From Erythrobacter sp. (GTDB taxonomy: Bacteria > Pseudomonadota > Alphaproteobacteria > Sphingomonadales > Sphingomonadaceae): DNA of 64,000 nt. Under the pieces are notes generated by a model, which saw only the letters and a list, made by a program, of their open reading frames with translations, was not told where the DNA came from and ran no database searches. A program made the translations under genes and the position numbers. Below are positions 43,964 through 53,270 of the stretch, piece by piece. Location: contig NZ_JAMWYX010000005.1 of assembly GCF_024305245.1 (NCBI RefSeq), positions 124,001 through 188,000 on the forward strand, read 5' to 3'. Numbering within the stretch: the stretch's first letter is position 1; the number at the start of each line of letters is the position of its first letter.

Positions 43964-45031
43964 CTATCCGCGTCCGATCAGTTCCTGCGCCATCCGGTCG
44001 GCGACCACATCGGACGAGGCGCCGCTGGCGTCGCTTTCCTGCCAGATCGCTTCGAGCCGGCCCGGAATTTGCGCAAGACGCTTCCTGACCTCGTTGATAT
44101 CGGCGGGCACACCGTCGCGGCGGGCAAGATATTCCGTCGCAACCGAGATGATTCCGCCCGCGTTGATCACATAGTCGGGCGCATAAAGAATGCCGCGGTC
44201 CGCCAACAACGCACCGTGTTCTGCCTTGGCGAGCTGGTTGTTCGCCCCGCCTGCAACAATCGCGCAATCGAGCCGGGCAATACCCTCCTCGTCGAGAATC
44301 GCGCCGAGCGCATTGGGGCTGAACACATCGCATCCAACAGCCATGACCGCATCGGACGCGACCACATTCGCGCCCAGTTCGCCCGCCAGATCGGCCGCGC
44401 GTGTCGCATGGATATCCGCCAGGGTCAGCTTCGCCCCGTCTTTTGCAAGTAGCCGCGCAACCCCGCCGCCGACGCTGCCGGTGCCCTGCACTGCCACATG
44501 CACGCCCGCGAGGCTATCGCGGCCCAGCTTGTGCTGCACCGCCGCCTTTATGCCGTGATAGATTCCCATCGCGGTGAACGGGCCGGGATCGCCGCCCGCG
44601 CTGCCTTCACCTGCAACCGGCAGGCCCGAGACATGCTTGGTGCGCTGCGAGACAGCGACCATGTCAGCCTCGGTGATGCCGACATCCTCGGCTGTGATAT
44701 AGCGGCCGCCCAGTGCATCGACCGCATCGCCGAACGCGGCGAGCATTGCAGGCGTCTTGTCGGCATCGGGGCCGGCAAGGATCACCGCCTTACCCCCGCC
44801 CATCGGCAGCCCGGCCATGGCGTTCTTGTAGCTCATCCCGCGCGACAACCGCAGCGCATCGCGCATCGCGCCCGCCGGATCGGCATAGTGCCAGAACCGC
44901 GTGCCGCCGGCCGCGGGGCCGCAATGGGTGGAATGGATCGCGATGATCGCCGTCAGGCCGCTCGCCCGGTCATGCACAAGTTGCACGCATTCGTGTGCGT
45001 CAAAATCGGGCTCGGCCCAGAAAGCGGTCAT
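43964..45031 (-). CDS. Leu/Phe/Val-type NAD-dependent amino acid dehydrogenase
   Basis: The 355-residue protein of the Glu/Leu/Phe/Val dehydrogenase family has the catalytic lysine in AGLPMGGGKAVILAG, the upstream THCGPAAGGTRFWHY, and a Rossmann motif GTGSVGGGVARLLA. It oxidatively deaminates a branched-chain or aromatic amino acid. The N-terminal extension to 45121 would run through the tRNA-His gene and is rejected in favour of ATG 45031 with GGGGA upstream. Substrate choice (Leu, Val or Phe) is not resolved. Confidence 0.88.
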   Translation of the reverse strand: MTAFWAEPDFDAHECVQLVHDRASGLTAIIAIHSTHCGPAAGGTRFWHYADPAGAMRDALRLSRGMSYKNAMAGLPMGGGKAVILAGPDADKTPAMLAAFGDAVDALGGRYITAEDVGITEADMVAVSQRTKHVSGLPVAGEGSAGGDPGPFTAMGIYHGIKAAVQHKLGRDSLAGVHVAVQGTGSVGGGVARLLAKDGAKLTLADIHATRAADLAGELGANVVASDAVMAVGCDVFSPNALGAILDEEGIARLDCAIVAGGANNQLAKAEHGALLADRGILYAPDYVINAGGIISVATEYLARRDGVPADINEVRKRLAQIPGRLEAIWQESDASGASSDVVADRMAQELIGRG

Positions 45032-45078
45032 CAACAGTCCCCGTTCGCGGTGCGGGAGACATGGCTGGGGGAGGATGA

Positions 45079-45156
45079 TGGGGCGATCGACGGGGTTTGA
45101 ACCCGCGACCTCCGGTACCACAAACCGGCGCTCTAACCAACTGAGCTACGATCGCC
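45079..45156 (-). tRNA. tRNA-His (anticodon GTG)
   Basis: On the minus strand a 78-base cloverleaf includes the extra 5' G (G-1) opposite C73, an exclusive feature of tRNA-His. The anticodon stem CCGGT/ACCGG encloses TTGTGGT, giving GTG (45121-45119). The T-arm is GCGGGTTCAAACCCCGT-like, and CCA is encoded. It lies just upstream of the amino acid dehydrogenase gene. Confidence 0.95.
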
Positions 45157-45387
45157 ACATGCCCCTGCCCGAAAACAACCCGTCCGGTCGCTGCCAAAGC
45201 CCGCGCAAGGCGCGCGGTTTACGCATGGCACGCGCCCGGTCAAGTGCATCATGGGCGGGCCAGCGCCTCTTGCACAAAGGCCTGTGGATGGGAAGCGAAA
45301 ACTGCTTTGTGACGCGTCTGACGCAAGATTGTTACGCGGCCTCCGAAAGGATTGCGAAGGCTGCGGGGAAAACTATCGTGCCGCACC

Positions 45388-46023
45388 ATGACTGTGACCA
45401 ACGAATCCGTTGCCGCCCGACTCACTGCGCACGAAGGAATGCAACGCCTGCCCACGGCACAGGCCGAATTGTTCCAGCAGCGGGGTTTCTGCCCCCCCGA
45501 TCTGGCGTTCGATCTGATCGCGCTGATTGAGCAGGGGCGTCGCCCTTCGACCATCGCCGACGATAATGGCGATGCCTACTTCCGGACCAGCGAGACCTGC
45601 GACCTCGACGCCGACCAACCGCCAGTTGCGCGGATCGAGACGATGCTGACCGCGCTGTGCGGCATCGACCCCGCTTTCGGCGAACCCCTGCAGGGCCAGC
45701 GCTATGCGCAAGGTCAGGAGTTCAAGCCGCACACCGATTATTTCACGCCGGGAGGCCGCGATTACCAGACGTTCTGCGCATTATCAGGCAACCGCACATG
45801 GACTTTCATGATCTATCTCAATGACGTCGCCGCGGGCGGTGCTACCCGCTTCAAGATGCTCGACAAGACCTTTCATCCCGAACCGGGCAAGTTGCTGTGC
45901 TGGAACAATCGCTTGGCTGACGGCGGCGTCAATCCGGCCACGCTCCATCACGGGATGAAGGTGCGCAAGGGCGTCAAATACGTGATCACCAAATGGTATC
46001 GCGAACAACCATGGAGGGGCTGA
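45388..46023 (+). CDS. 2-oxoglutarate/Fe(II)-dependent oxygenase (prolyl 4-hydroxylase-like)
   Basis: This 211-residue protein has the facial triad and co-substrate pattern: FKPHTDYF with the first His and Asp, HHGMKVRKGVKYVITKWYR with the second His and the basic 2-oxoglutarate-binding residue, and a jelly-roll layout between. Bacterial members hydroxylate proline in a few proteins such as translation factors. ATG 45388 gives the expected N-terminus. Its stop overlaps the next start by one base (TGATG). Confidence 0.85.
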   Translation: MTVTNESVAARLTAHEGMQRLPTAQAELFQQRGFCPPDLAFDLIALIEQGRRPSTIADDNGDAYFRTSETCDLDADQPPVARIETMLTALCGIDPAFGEPLQGQRYAQGQEFKPHTDYFTPGGRDYQTFCALSGNRTWTFMIYLNDVAAGGATRFKMLDKTFHPEPGKLLCWNNRLADGGVNPATLHHGMKVRKGVKYVITKWYREQPWRG

Positions 46024-46340
46024 TGACCGATTATTCCGATATTGCGCAGGACTTGAAGGCGCGGCTCGCCGACATTGTCGAACGCACGCAAGGGATCGAG
46101 GACGATCTGCGCCACCCGCTCGACGATGATCTTGAGGAACAGGCGATCGATCTGGCCGATGACGAATCGCTCGAAGGCGTCGACACTGTCCTGCTCGCCG
46201 AAGCGCGGCAGATCCGCTTCGCCCTCGCCCGGATCGAGGCTGGCACTTACGGCTCTTGCGCCAATTGCGGCGAGGCAATCGCGCCAGAGCGACTCAAGGC
46301 TCGCCCGATCGCGACCCGCTGTATCAAGTGCGCGGCGTGA
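46023..46340 (+). CDS. DksA/TraR-family zinc-finger protein
   Basis: The 105-residue protein has a helical N-terminal half (DIAQDLKARLADIVERTQGI) and a C-terminal four-cysteine zinc finger, CANCGEAIAPERLKARPIAT followed by RCIKC. The DksA/TraR family binds RNA polymerase in the secondary channel and tunes stringent-response promoters. It lacks the longer coiled coil of full DksA. Translational coupling to the 2OG oxygenase suggests a shared role. Confidence 0.85.
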   Translation: MTDYSDIAQDLKARLADIVERTQGIEDDLRHPLDDDLEEQAIDLADDESLEGVDTVLLAEARQIRFALARIEAGTYGSCANCGEAIAPERLKARPIATRCIKCAA

Positions 46341-46365
46341 AGACCGCCTGACCGGAAACGAAAAA

Positions 46366-46385
46366 GGCGACCCCGTCAGGCCGCC
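46366..46385 (-). terminator. Intrinsic terminator of rpmE
   Basis: On the minus strand GGCGGCC pairs with GGTCGCC across a six-base loop (one G-U pair), followed directly by a T5 run (46365-46361). It is 70 bases beyond the rpmE stop and should end rpmE transcription before the convergent DksA-like gene. Confidence 0.7.
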
Positions 46386-46394
46386 TTCCTCCCA

Positions 46395-46450
46395 CGACCT
46401 TGCGGCCGCGAACTGGTTGCTGCGACCTTGCGGCTACGCAGCTGGCTGTG
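46395..46450. repeat. Two imperfect tandem 28-bp units
   Basis: CGACCTTGCGGC begins both units (46395-46422 and 46423-46450), and the remainders match with a one-base shift. It lies between the rpmE terminator hairpin and the rpmE 3' end. It may be neutral duplication; no function is proposed. Confidence 0.4.
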
Positions 46451-46454
46451 TCGC

Positions 46455-46679
46455 TTACTTCTTGAGCGACAGCCCGCCGAAACGCTTGTTGAACGCGGCC
46501 ACACGGCCACCTTCGGAAACCTGCTGACGACCGCCGGTCCAGGCGGGGTGGCTCAGCGGGTCGATATCGAGCGCGAGCACGTCGCCTTCCTTGCCCCAGG
46601 TCGAACGGGTCTGGAATTCGGTGCCATCGGTCATCTTGACCGTGATCAGGTGGTATTCGGGATGACCTTCGGCCTTCAT
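46455..46679 (-). CDS. rpmE: 50S ribosomal protein L31
   Basis: This 74-residue protein matches bacterial L31: [20 protein letters not shown], then [20 protein letters not shown] and HPAWTGG, ending FNKRFGG. The zinc-binding cysteines of the C+ type are absent, so it is the zinc-independent form. An intrinsic terminator follows at 46385-46366. Confidence 0.93.
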   Translation of the reverse strand: MKAEGHPEYHLITVKMTDGTEFQTRSTWGKEGDVLALDIDPLSHPAWTGGRQQVSEGGRVAAFNKRFGGLSLKK

Positions 46680-46792
46680 GACGTATTCCTTTGCAGCGTG
46701 GCGCCGGTTCCGACCGGCGCTGCTATGAATGGGAAGCGCGCGCCTTAGTGGGGAACGCGGAGCAATGCAACCTTAGATAACTATGCCCGCCT

Positions 46793-47269
46793 TCAGGCAG
46801 GCGGATCGGTCATCATTGCGGTGAATTCCACCTCGCAGCTGGTCTTGCCCTCGACGCTGGCGACGCCTTTGAACTTGTAGACGCGGCTGCGCTTCTGGGT
46901 GAATTCGACGTGCAGATCGAGCAGGCATCCCGGTGTCACGGGGCTGCGGAACTTGGCGTTCTCGATCCCCATGAAGATTACCAGCTTGCCGGTGCCCGCC
47001 AGTTCCATCGTCTCGATCCCGAGGATGCCGGCGGCCTGCGCCAGCGCCTCGATCTGGAGCACGCCGGGCATGATCGGAGCACCGGGGAAATGGCCCTGGA
47101 AGAACTGCTCGTTCATGCTCACGGCCTTGATCGCGTGGATGCGCTCACCCAGCGTGATCGAACGCACGCGGTCGACCAGCAACAGCGGATAGCGATGCGG
47201 CAGGGCCTGCAGGATTTTGCCGATATTGTAATCGACCACATCCGGGGCCGTGCCGCTCGCTTCGCTCAT
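46793..47269 (-). CDS. fabZ: 3-hydroxyacyl-ACP dehydratase FabZ
   Basis: The 158-residue hot-dog-fold dehydratase has the catalytic histidine in [13 protein letters not shown] and the acidic partner in [20 protein letters not shown]. It dehydrates 3-hydroxyacyl-ACP in fatty acid elongation. It follows the OmpH/Skp gene. In many Gram-negatives lpxD would sit upstream and lpxA downstream; neither is present here. Confidence 0.95.
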   Translation of the reverse strand: MSEASGTAPDVVDYNIGKILQALPHRYPLLLVDRVRSITLGERIHAIKAVSMNEQFFQGHFPGAPIMPGVLQIEALAQAAGILGIETMELAGTGKLVIFMGIENAKFRSPVTPGCLLDLHVEFTQKRSRVYKFKGVASVEGKTSCEVEFTAMMTDPPA

Positions 47270-47305
47270 CGTCTGGTCCTTGTCCGCGTGCGCTTGCCGA
47301 TGGCC

Positions 47306-47986
47306 TTAACGGCCTGCCGGAGCCTGCTGGTTGCCCTGCTGCTGCTGCTGACGCTGCTGGATCATCTGCGCCGTCATCAGGCGCTGCTGGATGTCCTGAT
47401 AAAGCTGCACCGCTTCGCGGCTCGGCTGCCAGTCGGCAGGCGGCACGATCCCGACATTGGGAACCTTGGTGTTCAGCGCCGTGGTCACCTGCTGGGTAAC
47501 ATCGGCCTCGGGCGCGGCAAACAGCAGCGAGCCGGGATCGACCACCAGCTTGATCTGCTGCTGGGTGGTTACGTCCTGCAAGGCCGCACCGTACTGCGTG
47601 ATGATCTGTTCGATGGCGTAAACCCGCGCAGCGTCGATCTGGTTGCTGAGCTGCTGGATTTCCCCTTCAAGCGTCTGCAGCTTGGTGAAATCGGGCGAGT
47701 TCTGCTTGGCCGCGAGTTCGGCATCATCGACCTGCTTGTCACCATTGGTGTCGAAGGTCAGCAGCAGAGTCTGGCGCTCCTGAGCCTTGGTGCGGCGCAG
47801 TTCGTTCTGCTGGGCATAGGTGGTGTTGACCTGCTCATAGGCGGTCTGGAATGCGGTGGTGCCGATCACCGTGCGCGAGATATCCACGGTTGCGATGCGG
47901 CCTTCGACCTGAGCCTGCGCCGGAAGCGCCGCAAGGGCACACAGCGCAACACTGGCCGGGGCGAGAAGTCTGGAGAAGATAGTCAT
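47306..47986 (-). CDS. OmpH/Skp-family periplasmic chaperone
   Basis: This 226-residue protein has a Sec signal peptide (LLAPASVALCALAALPAQAQ), a helical arm region (TKLQTLEGEIQQLSNQIDA) and a glutamine-rich C-terminus. The Skp family holds unfolded outer-membrane proteins in the periplasm before BamA inserts them. It overlaps bamA by one base (TGATG), the usual gene order. Confidence 0.88.
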   Translation of the reverse strand: MTIFSRLLAPASVALCALAALPAQAQVEGRIATVDISRTVIGTTAFQTAYEQVNTTYAQQNELRRTKAQERQTLLLTFDTNGDKQVDDAELAAKQNSPDFTKLQTLEGEIQQLSNQIDAARVYAIEQIITQYGAALQDVTTQQQIKLVVDPGSLLFAAPEADVTQQVTTALNTKVPNVGIVPPADWQPSREAVQLYQDIQQRLMTAQMIQQRQQQQQGNQQAPAGR

Positions 47987-50784
47987 CAGAATTGGGTTCC
48001 TACGTTGAATGTGAAGATTCGCTCGTCATCGCCTTCAACCTTGCGGATGATCTGGGCGAAATCGATGCGGAAGGGGCCGAATGGAGAGTTCCAGTTGACC
48101 CCGATCCCGGCGGTGATCCGCGGGCTGGGCGAATTCCCCAGGAAGAATTCGCGCCGGTTGGTGTTCGGGAAGATCTGAGCGATATTGGGGTCGCCGTTGA
48201 CATCGAACTCGGCCGTAGTCTGCACGGTGGTCGGCTGCCCCGTGTCGGGGTTCAGGATCGGCTGCCCATCAGGGCCGACGCCGGTGATGTAGAGCGGATT
48301 ACCGCTCGCATCGACAACCGGAATGCCTGAAGTATTGTCGAACAGCAGCGGTGTCTCGACGCCCCACAGGGCGCCGATATCGGCCCATATCGACGGCCTC
48401 AGACCAAGTTCGCGCGCGCCGGTACCCAGCGGGATTTCAAGCTCTGCCCGGCCGAGGTAGTAATTGCGCCCGCCGATCGCGTCATCGCGGGTCTGCTGGC
48501 GCGCCAGATTGTAGGTCGGGTTGCCGTTATCATCGAGGATCGGGCGGTTGTTTTCGTCAAGCAGCGAGAACCGGGTCAGCACGCGCGGCCCCACACCGCG
48601 GATCGCAAAGCCGCGGAATTGTGGTTCACCAAGGAAAAAGCGATCGGTCAGCAGGATGTCGTCAACCCCGGCGCCGGTGCGCTCCTGCAGCGGGATGATC
48701 GTGCCGCCCTCGGCCAGGATCGAGAAGATGAAACCGCTGTTGCCGACGTTCCAGAACTGCTGGCCGCGCCCGCGGAAACGCACGTAGCGCACATCGCCGC
48801 CGAGCCCGGCGAACTCGGCCGAAAGCGACACTGTCTTGCCGCGCGTCGGACGGATGCGCGAGTTCAAGGAGTTGTAATTGAGGCTAAGGCCAAGGATCGA
48901 GCTCAGCCGCGTTCCCAGCGCATCGCACAGGAAGCGGCCGGCACGCTGCGGGTCGCATTCGCGCACCCCGTCGCCATCGAGGTCGGAGAAGAACTGGTTC
49001 TCGTCGAGTGTCACGTCCTCGTAGTTGAGGGTGTAGCTGCCGATCAGCGACATGAACTCGGTCAGCGGCACACCGGCGCGCATCGAGAAACCGGTGGTCG
49101 ACTGCCGGAACGTGGTGTTGCGATCGCGGTTGGTGAAGTTGAAGCTGTTGAAATCGCGGCGGTAGATATCGACCCCTGCCGAGATGTTGCGATCCAGCAG
49201 GTAAGGTTCCGAAAAGCTCACCTGCGCCGAGCGCGAGAACTGCGAATAGTTGACGCTGAGGCCGACCGTTTGTCCGCGTCCGCGGAAGTTGCGCTGACGA
49301 ATGGAGCCGGCCAGAATGAACTGCTCGATCGAGGAGAACCCCGCCGAGAACTGCAATTCGCCGGTCGGACGTTCTTCGATATTGGCTTCGAGGATGATCC
49401 GGTCGGGCGCGCTGCCTTCAACCTGCGTGACCTCGAAGTTTTCCTGGAAATAGCCCAGCGAGTTAATGCGCGCGGTGGTGCGCTGCACGCCGAGCGAATT
49501 GAACGCATCGCCTTCCGCAAGACGGAACTCGCGGCGGATCACCTTGTCCTGCGTCAGCGTGTTGCCGTTGATGTCGACCCGCTCGACATAGACGCGCGGG
49601 GCCTCGCGAAGGATGAACGTGATGTCCATCGTGAGATCTTCGGGATTGCTCTTGAAGCGCGGCTGCACGTCGGCGAAAGCATAACCGAACCGGCCTGCCA
49701 GTTCGGTCAGTTGCTCGACTGTGTCCTCGACAATTTTGGCGTTGTAGAAGTCGCCCGACTGCATCGGCAGGTTGCCGCTCATGGCATCGCTGTCGAAATC
49801 GCGCAGCTGGCTGTCGACCTTGACCTCGCCGAACTTGTAGCGCTCACCCTCTTCCACCACGTAAGTGATGATGAAGTCCTTCTGGTCCGGCGTCAGCTCG
49901 GCCACCGCCGACACGACCCGGAAATCGGCATAGCCTTCGGTCAGGTAGAACTGGCGCAGCTTCTGCTGGTCGAACGCGAGACGATCGGGATCGTAGCTGG
50001 TGTTCGAGCTGAAGAAGCTGGTGAGCCGAGCCTGCTTGGTCACCATCTCGCCGCGCAGGTCGCCGTCGGAGAATTTCTCGTTGCCGAGGATGTTGATCTG
50101 GCGAACCTTCGACTTCGGCCCTTCGCTGATCTCGAACACGATATCGACGCGGTTCTGCGGCAGCTGCACCATCTTGGGCTCTACCTGCGCGGCGAAGCGG
50201 CCCTGACGCTTGTACAGCTCGATGATGCGGGCAACGTCGGCGCGCACCTTCGACCGGGTAAAGATCTGGCGCGGCGACAGCTTGATTTCCGGCAGGATCT
50301 TGTCGTTCTTGAGCCGATCATTGCCTTCCAGCACGATGCGGTTGATCACCGGATTTTCCGTCACGTTGATAACGACGTTGCCGTTGTCATTGCGGATCGA
50401 GAAATTGGCGAACAGTTCGGTCGCGCCGAGATCCTTCAGCGCCTCGTCAGCGGCGGCCGAGGTGTATTGCTGTCCGACCCGCAGGCGGATGTAGCTGAGA
50501 ATTGTGGTCGGCTCGAGCCGTTCGGCCCCGACCACGCTGATCGTGCGGATCGTGTCGGTCTGCGGCGCGGGAGCGGGAGTAGGCGCTGGTGCAGGCGTAT
50601 CTGCAGGTTGGGCTGCGCCCTGCGTCTGCGCCATCGCAACACCCGGAACGCCGGCCAGGATCGAGCCGCAACACAGCAGCACTGCCAGCCGCCCGATCGG
50701 GGACGGATTGCCGGAAAACTGGGCAGGACGATAGCCATCCATGCTTGTGACAGGCCCGCAGCCCATCGCGCTCATTCGGTTCAT
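47986..50784 (-). CDS. bamA: Outer-membrane protein assembly factor BamA
   Basis: The 932-residue protein has a signal sequence (AVLLCCGSILAGVPGVAMAQ), five POTRA domains spanning about residues 75-430 (for example IRTISVVGAERLEPTTILSY and DINGNTLTQDKVIRREFRLA), and a C-terminal 16-strand barrel ending in the aromatic FNVGTQF. It is the core of the BAM complex. The start is uncertain: ATG 50784 and ATG 50742 are both possible, with no strong ribosome site. It lies between rseP and skp. Confidence 0.95.
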   Translation of the reverse strand: MNRMSAMGCGPVTSMDGYRPAQFSGNPSPIGRLAVLLCCGSILAGVPGVAMAQTQGAAQPADTPAPAPTPAPAPQTDTIRTISVVGAERLEPTTILSYIRLRVGQQYTSAAADEALKDLGATELFANFSIRNDNGNVVINVTENPVINRIVLEGNDRLKNDKILPEIKLSPRQIFTRSKVRADVARIIELYKRQGRFAAQVEPKMVQLPQNRVDIVFEISEGPKSKVRQINILGNEKFSDGDLRGEMVTKQARLTSFFSSNTSYDPDRLAFDQQKLRQFYLTEGYADFRVVSAVAELTPDQKDFIITYVVEEGERYKFGEVKVDSQLRDFDSDAMSGNLPMQSGDFYNAKIVEDTVEQLTELAGRFGYAFADVQPRFKSNPEDLTMDITFILREAPRVYVERVDINGNTLTQDKVIRREFRLAEGDAFNSLGVQRTTARINSLGYFQENFEVTQVEGSAPDRIILEANIEERPTGELQFSAGFSSIEQFILAGSIRQRNFRGRGQTVGLSVNYSQFSRSAQVSFSEPYLLDRNISAGVDIYRRDFNSFNFTNRDRNTTFRQSTTGFSMRAGVPLTEFMSLIGSYTLNYEDVTLDENQFFSDLDGDGVRECDPQRAGRFLCDALGTRLSSILGLSLNYNSLNSRIRPTRGKTVSLSAEFAGLGGDVRYVRFRGRGQQFWNVGNSGFIFSILAEGGTIIPLQERTGAGVDDILLTDRFFLGEPQFRGFAIRGVGPRVLTRFSLLDENNRPILDDNGNPTYNLARQQTRDDAIGGRNYYLGRAELEIPLGTGARELGLRPSIWADIGALWGVETPLLFDNTSGIPVVDASGNPLYITGVGPDGQPILNPDTGQPTTVQTTAEFDVNGDPNIAQIFPNTNRREFFLGNSPSPRITAGIGVNWNSPFGPFRIDFAQIIRKVEGDDERIFTFNVGTQF

Positions 50785-50985
50785 GCAGCTAAAGTCCCGT
50801 TCAACCCGTATGTCACTCGCCCCCGCGACTTTGGGCGCTTCTGATGGATGCCGCACGCAGCGGCCCAGCCCTCACGCGCCAAGCCTCTGCCCGATGTGCC
50901 CCGCGCAATCAAGCCGCGAGGCTGAGCATTGCGCACCCTGCCGCCCGCTTTCCACGGCAAACCGACCGGCTGCATTCCTGCCTCG

Positions 50986-52107
50986 TCAGCTGCCGAACAG
51001 CGGGAGCGAGAAAAGATCATTCACCGTCACCACCACCATCAGCGTCAGCACCAGCGCAATTCCGGTGCGGTAGGCCCATTCGGTCGCCCGCGGTCCCACC
51101 GGCTTCCGGCGGATCGCCTCGGCCGCGTAGAACATCAGGTGCCCGCCATCGAGCGCGGGGATTGGCAAGAAGTTGATGAATGCCAAATTAAGCGAGATCA
51201 GCGCGGCGAAATTGATGAACGCCACCCAGCCCAGGCTCATCTGCTCGCCCGAATATTTCGCGATCTTGAGCGGGCCGCCCAACTCCTTGAACGAACGGTC
51301 GCCGACCACGATCTGCTTGATGCCGGTGACCATCATGCCCATCATGTCCCAGCTCTGCTTCGCCGCCAGCGGCACCGCTTCGAACACGCTGACCTGTTCG
51401 AACACATAACGGCCACCTGCCGCAGCGACGCCGATCTGGCCGATCGCGCTTTCGTTGCCGAAATTGTCGGTTTGCACCACGCGCGCGGTCGTGAGCGGAT
51501 AATCGATCCGCTCGCCGGCACGTTCGACGGTAATTACCATGTCCTTGCCGGGGTGGAGGCCCACTGCGGTGCGCAGCTGGTCGAATTCGGTGATCGGCTC
51601 GCCGTCGACGGCGATGATGGTATCGCCGACGCGTATCCCCGCATCGCGGGCGACGCTCGCTTCGGCAAAGCCGCCGATCTGGCGCGAATCCTCGACCCCG
51701 TCGATCACCGGCTTGCCGAGCACGGCGTAAAATGCGGCGAAGATGGCAATCGCCACCAGTAGATTGGTGACTGGCCCCGCCGCAACGATCAGCGCGCGTT
51801 TCCATAGGGCCGCGTGCTGGAAACTGCCCTCCTCGCGCGGGGCGTTGGCATCGGGAACGCTGGCGGGGTTCATATCGCCCTTGAACTGAACGTAGCCGCC
51901 CAGCGGCAGCGCCGAGAGTTTCCAGCGGGTGCCGCGTTTGTCTGTAAACCCGGCAATTTCCTTGCCGAAGCCGACCGAAAACGCCTCGGCCTTCACTCCG
52001 AAGAACCGGCCCACCAGCAGGTGACCGAGTTCGTGCAGGGTGATGAGCGGGCCGAGCAGCAGCAGAAAGCCGGCGACGTACATCCAGAACGGAGGGGATT
52101 CAAACAA
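50986..52107 (-). CDS. rseP: RIP zinc metalloprotease RseP
   Basis: This 373-residue intramembrane protease has the site-2-protease HExxH in ITLHELGHLLVG, a PDZ domain in the middle and the LDG motif in NFLPIPALDGGHLMF. TTG 52107 is proposed as start, because the encoded FESPPFWMYVAG matches the family N-terminus and overlaps the dxr stop; ATG 52083 is the alternative. It performs regulated intramembrane cleavage in envelope stress. Confidence 0.92.
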   Translation of the reverse strand: MFESPPFWMYVAGFLLLLGPLITLHELGHLLVGRFFGVKAEAFSVGFGKEIAGFTDKRGTRWKLSALPLGGYVQFKGDMNPASVPDANAPREEGSFQHAALWKRALIVAAGPVTNLLVAIAIFAAFYAVLGKPVIDGVEDSRQIGGFAEASVARDAGIRVGDTIIAVDGEPITEFDQLRTAVGLHPGKDMVITVERAGERIDYPLTTARVVQTDNFGNESAIGQIGVAAAGGRYVFEQVSVFEAVPLAAKQSWDMMGMMVTGIKQIVVGDRSFKELGGPLKIAKYSGEQMSLGWVAFINFAALISLNLAFINFLPIPALDGGHLMFYAAEAIRRKPVGPRATEWAYRTGIALVLTLMVVVTVNDLFSLPLFGS

Positions 52108-53263
52108 GGGCGGAGGTCTCCACGATTTCGGCAGCGCGGGCGCGCGCATCCCGGTCCAGCGCCAGAACGTCTTCGAGCGTCTGCGGCGCAGCAGCGCTCA
52201 TCCGATGGAGCGCCTCCTCCACCACTGCGGCAATGCGTGTGAACCTCAAATGACCGGCGAGGAAGGCCGCAACAGCAACTTCGTTGGCGGCGTTGAGAAT
52301 CGCAGGCGCACCGCCGCCTGCCGCAATCGCCTCGCGCGCCAGCCGGGTCGCGGGGAACAACGCCTCGTTGGTCGGCTCGAAGGTCAGTTGCCCGATGGCA
52401 GCCAGATCGAGCGGCGCGAGCGGCGTTTCCATCCGCCGCGGCCAGGCGAGGCACGAGGCAATCGGCACGCGCATATCGGACGGACCAAGCTGCGCAAGCG
52501 TCGACCGGTCACGGAATTCGACCATCGAATGGATCACGCTTTGCGGGTGCACCACGATGGCAAGCCGGTCCAGCCCGACCGGGAACAGGTGATAGGCCTC
52601 GATATATTCGAGCCCCTTGTTCATCATCGTGGCCGAATCGACGCTGATCTTGGCGCCCATCGACCAGTTGGGATGGGCCACGGCTTCAGCCGGAGTAGCC
52701 GCCGCCAGCCGCTCGGCGCTCCAGGTGCGCAACGGCCCTCCGCTTGCAGTAAGCGTTATGCGCGCCACGTCCTCGATCCGGTTTCCGGCGAGGCATTGAA
52801 AGATAGCGTTGTGTTCGCTGTCGGTCGGCAGCAGCGTCGCGCCATGCTTCGTCACCGCCTGCATCAGCACTTCGCCAGCGGAAACCAGCGCTTCCTTGTT
52901 GGCGAGTGCGATGGTGCCGCCGCGCTCGACTGCGGACATCACCGGCCCCAGCCCCGCGCAGCCGACAATCGCCGCCACTGTCATGTCCACCGGCCGCGCT
53001 GCCGCCTCGCACAGCGCCTGCTTGCCGCCGGACGCCTCGATCCCGCTATTGCCCAGGGCTGCGCGCAGTTCGGGCAGGCACGCCTCGTCACCAACGACCG
53101 CGAGCTTTGCGTTGAATTCGATCGCCAGCGCCGCCAGTTCAGCGGCGCTGCAATGGGCGGTCAGCGCCTCGATTTGCCATTCGTCGGGATTGCGCCGCAC
53201 CAGATCGAGCGTCGATGCGCCGATCGATCCGGTGGCGCCAAGCAGGGTAAGCGAACGCGTCAT
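52100..53263 (-). CDS. dxr: 1-deoxy-D-xylulose 5-phosphate reductoisomerase
   Basis: The 387-residue protein has the NADPH-binding LLGATGSIGASTLDLVRRNP, ALANKEALVSAGEV and the metal/substrate region LLPTDSEHNAIFQCL, with SATMMNKGLEYIEA later. It makes MEP for isoprenoid synthesis, which supplies the undecaprenyl chain made by the nearby UppS. ATG 53263 is the family start; an in-frame extension to 53359 lies over cdsA. Confidence 0.96.
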   Translation of the reverse strand: MTRSLTLLGATGSIGASTLDLVRRNPDEWQIEALTAHCSAAELAALAIEFNAKLAVVGDEACLPELRAALGNSGIEASGGKQALCEAAARPVDMTVAAIVGCAGLGPVMSAVERGGTIALANKEALVSAGEVLMQAVTKHGATLLPTDSEHNAIFQCLAGNRIEDVARITLTASGGPLRTWSAERLAAATPAEAVAHPNWSMGAKISVDSATMMNKGLEYIEAYHLFPVGLDRLAIVVHPQSVIHSMVEFRDRSTLAQLGPSDMRVPIASCLAWPRRMETPLAPLDLAAIGQLTFEPTNEALFPATRLAREAIAAGGGAPAILNAANEVAVAAFLAGHLRFTRIAAVVEEALHRMSAAAPQTLEDVLALDRDARARAAEIVETSALV

Positions 53264-53270
53264 CCCGCCA

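Noticed and set aside
45032..45121. N-terminal extension of the amino acid dehydrogenase
   Set aside because: It would be translated through the tRNA-His gene, while a good start with a ribosome site exists at 45031.
48619..50844. 741-codon open frame on the plus strand opposite bamA
   Set aside because: It is fully antisense to a strongly supported bamA gene, with a low-complexity, His/Arg/Glu-rich product and no known motif. It is a compositional shadow of GC-rich coding DNA.
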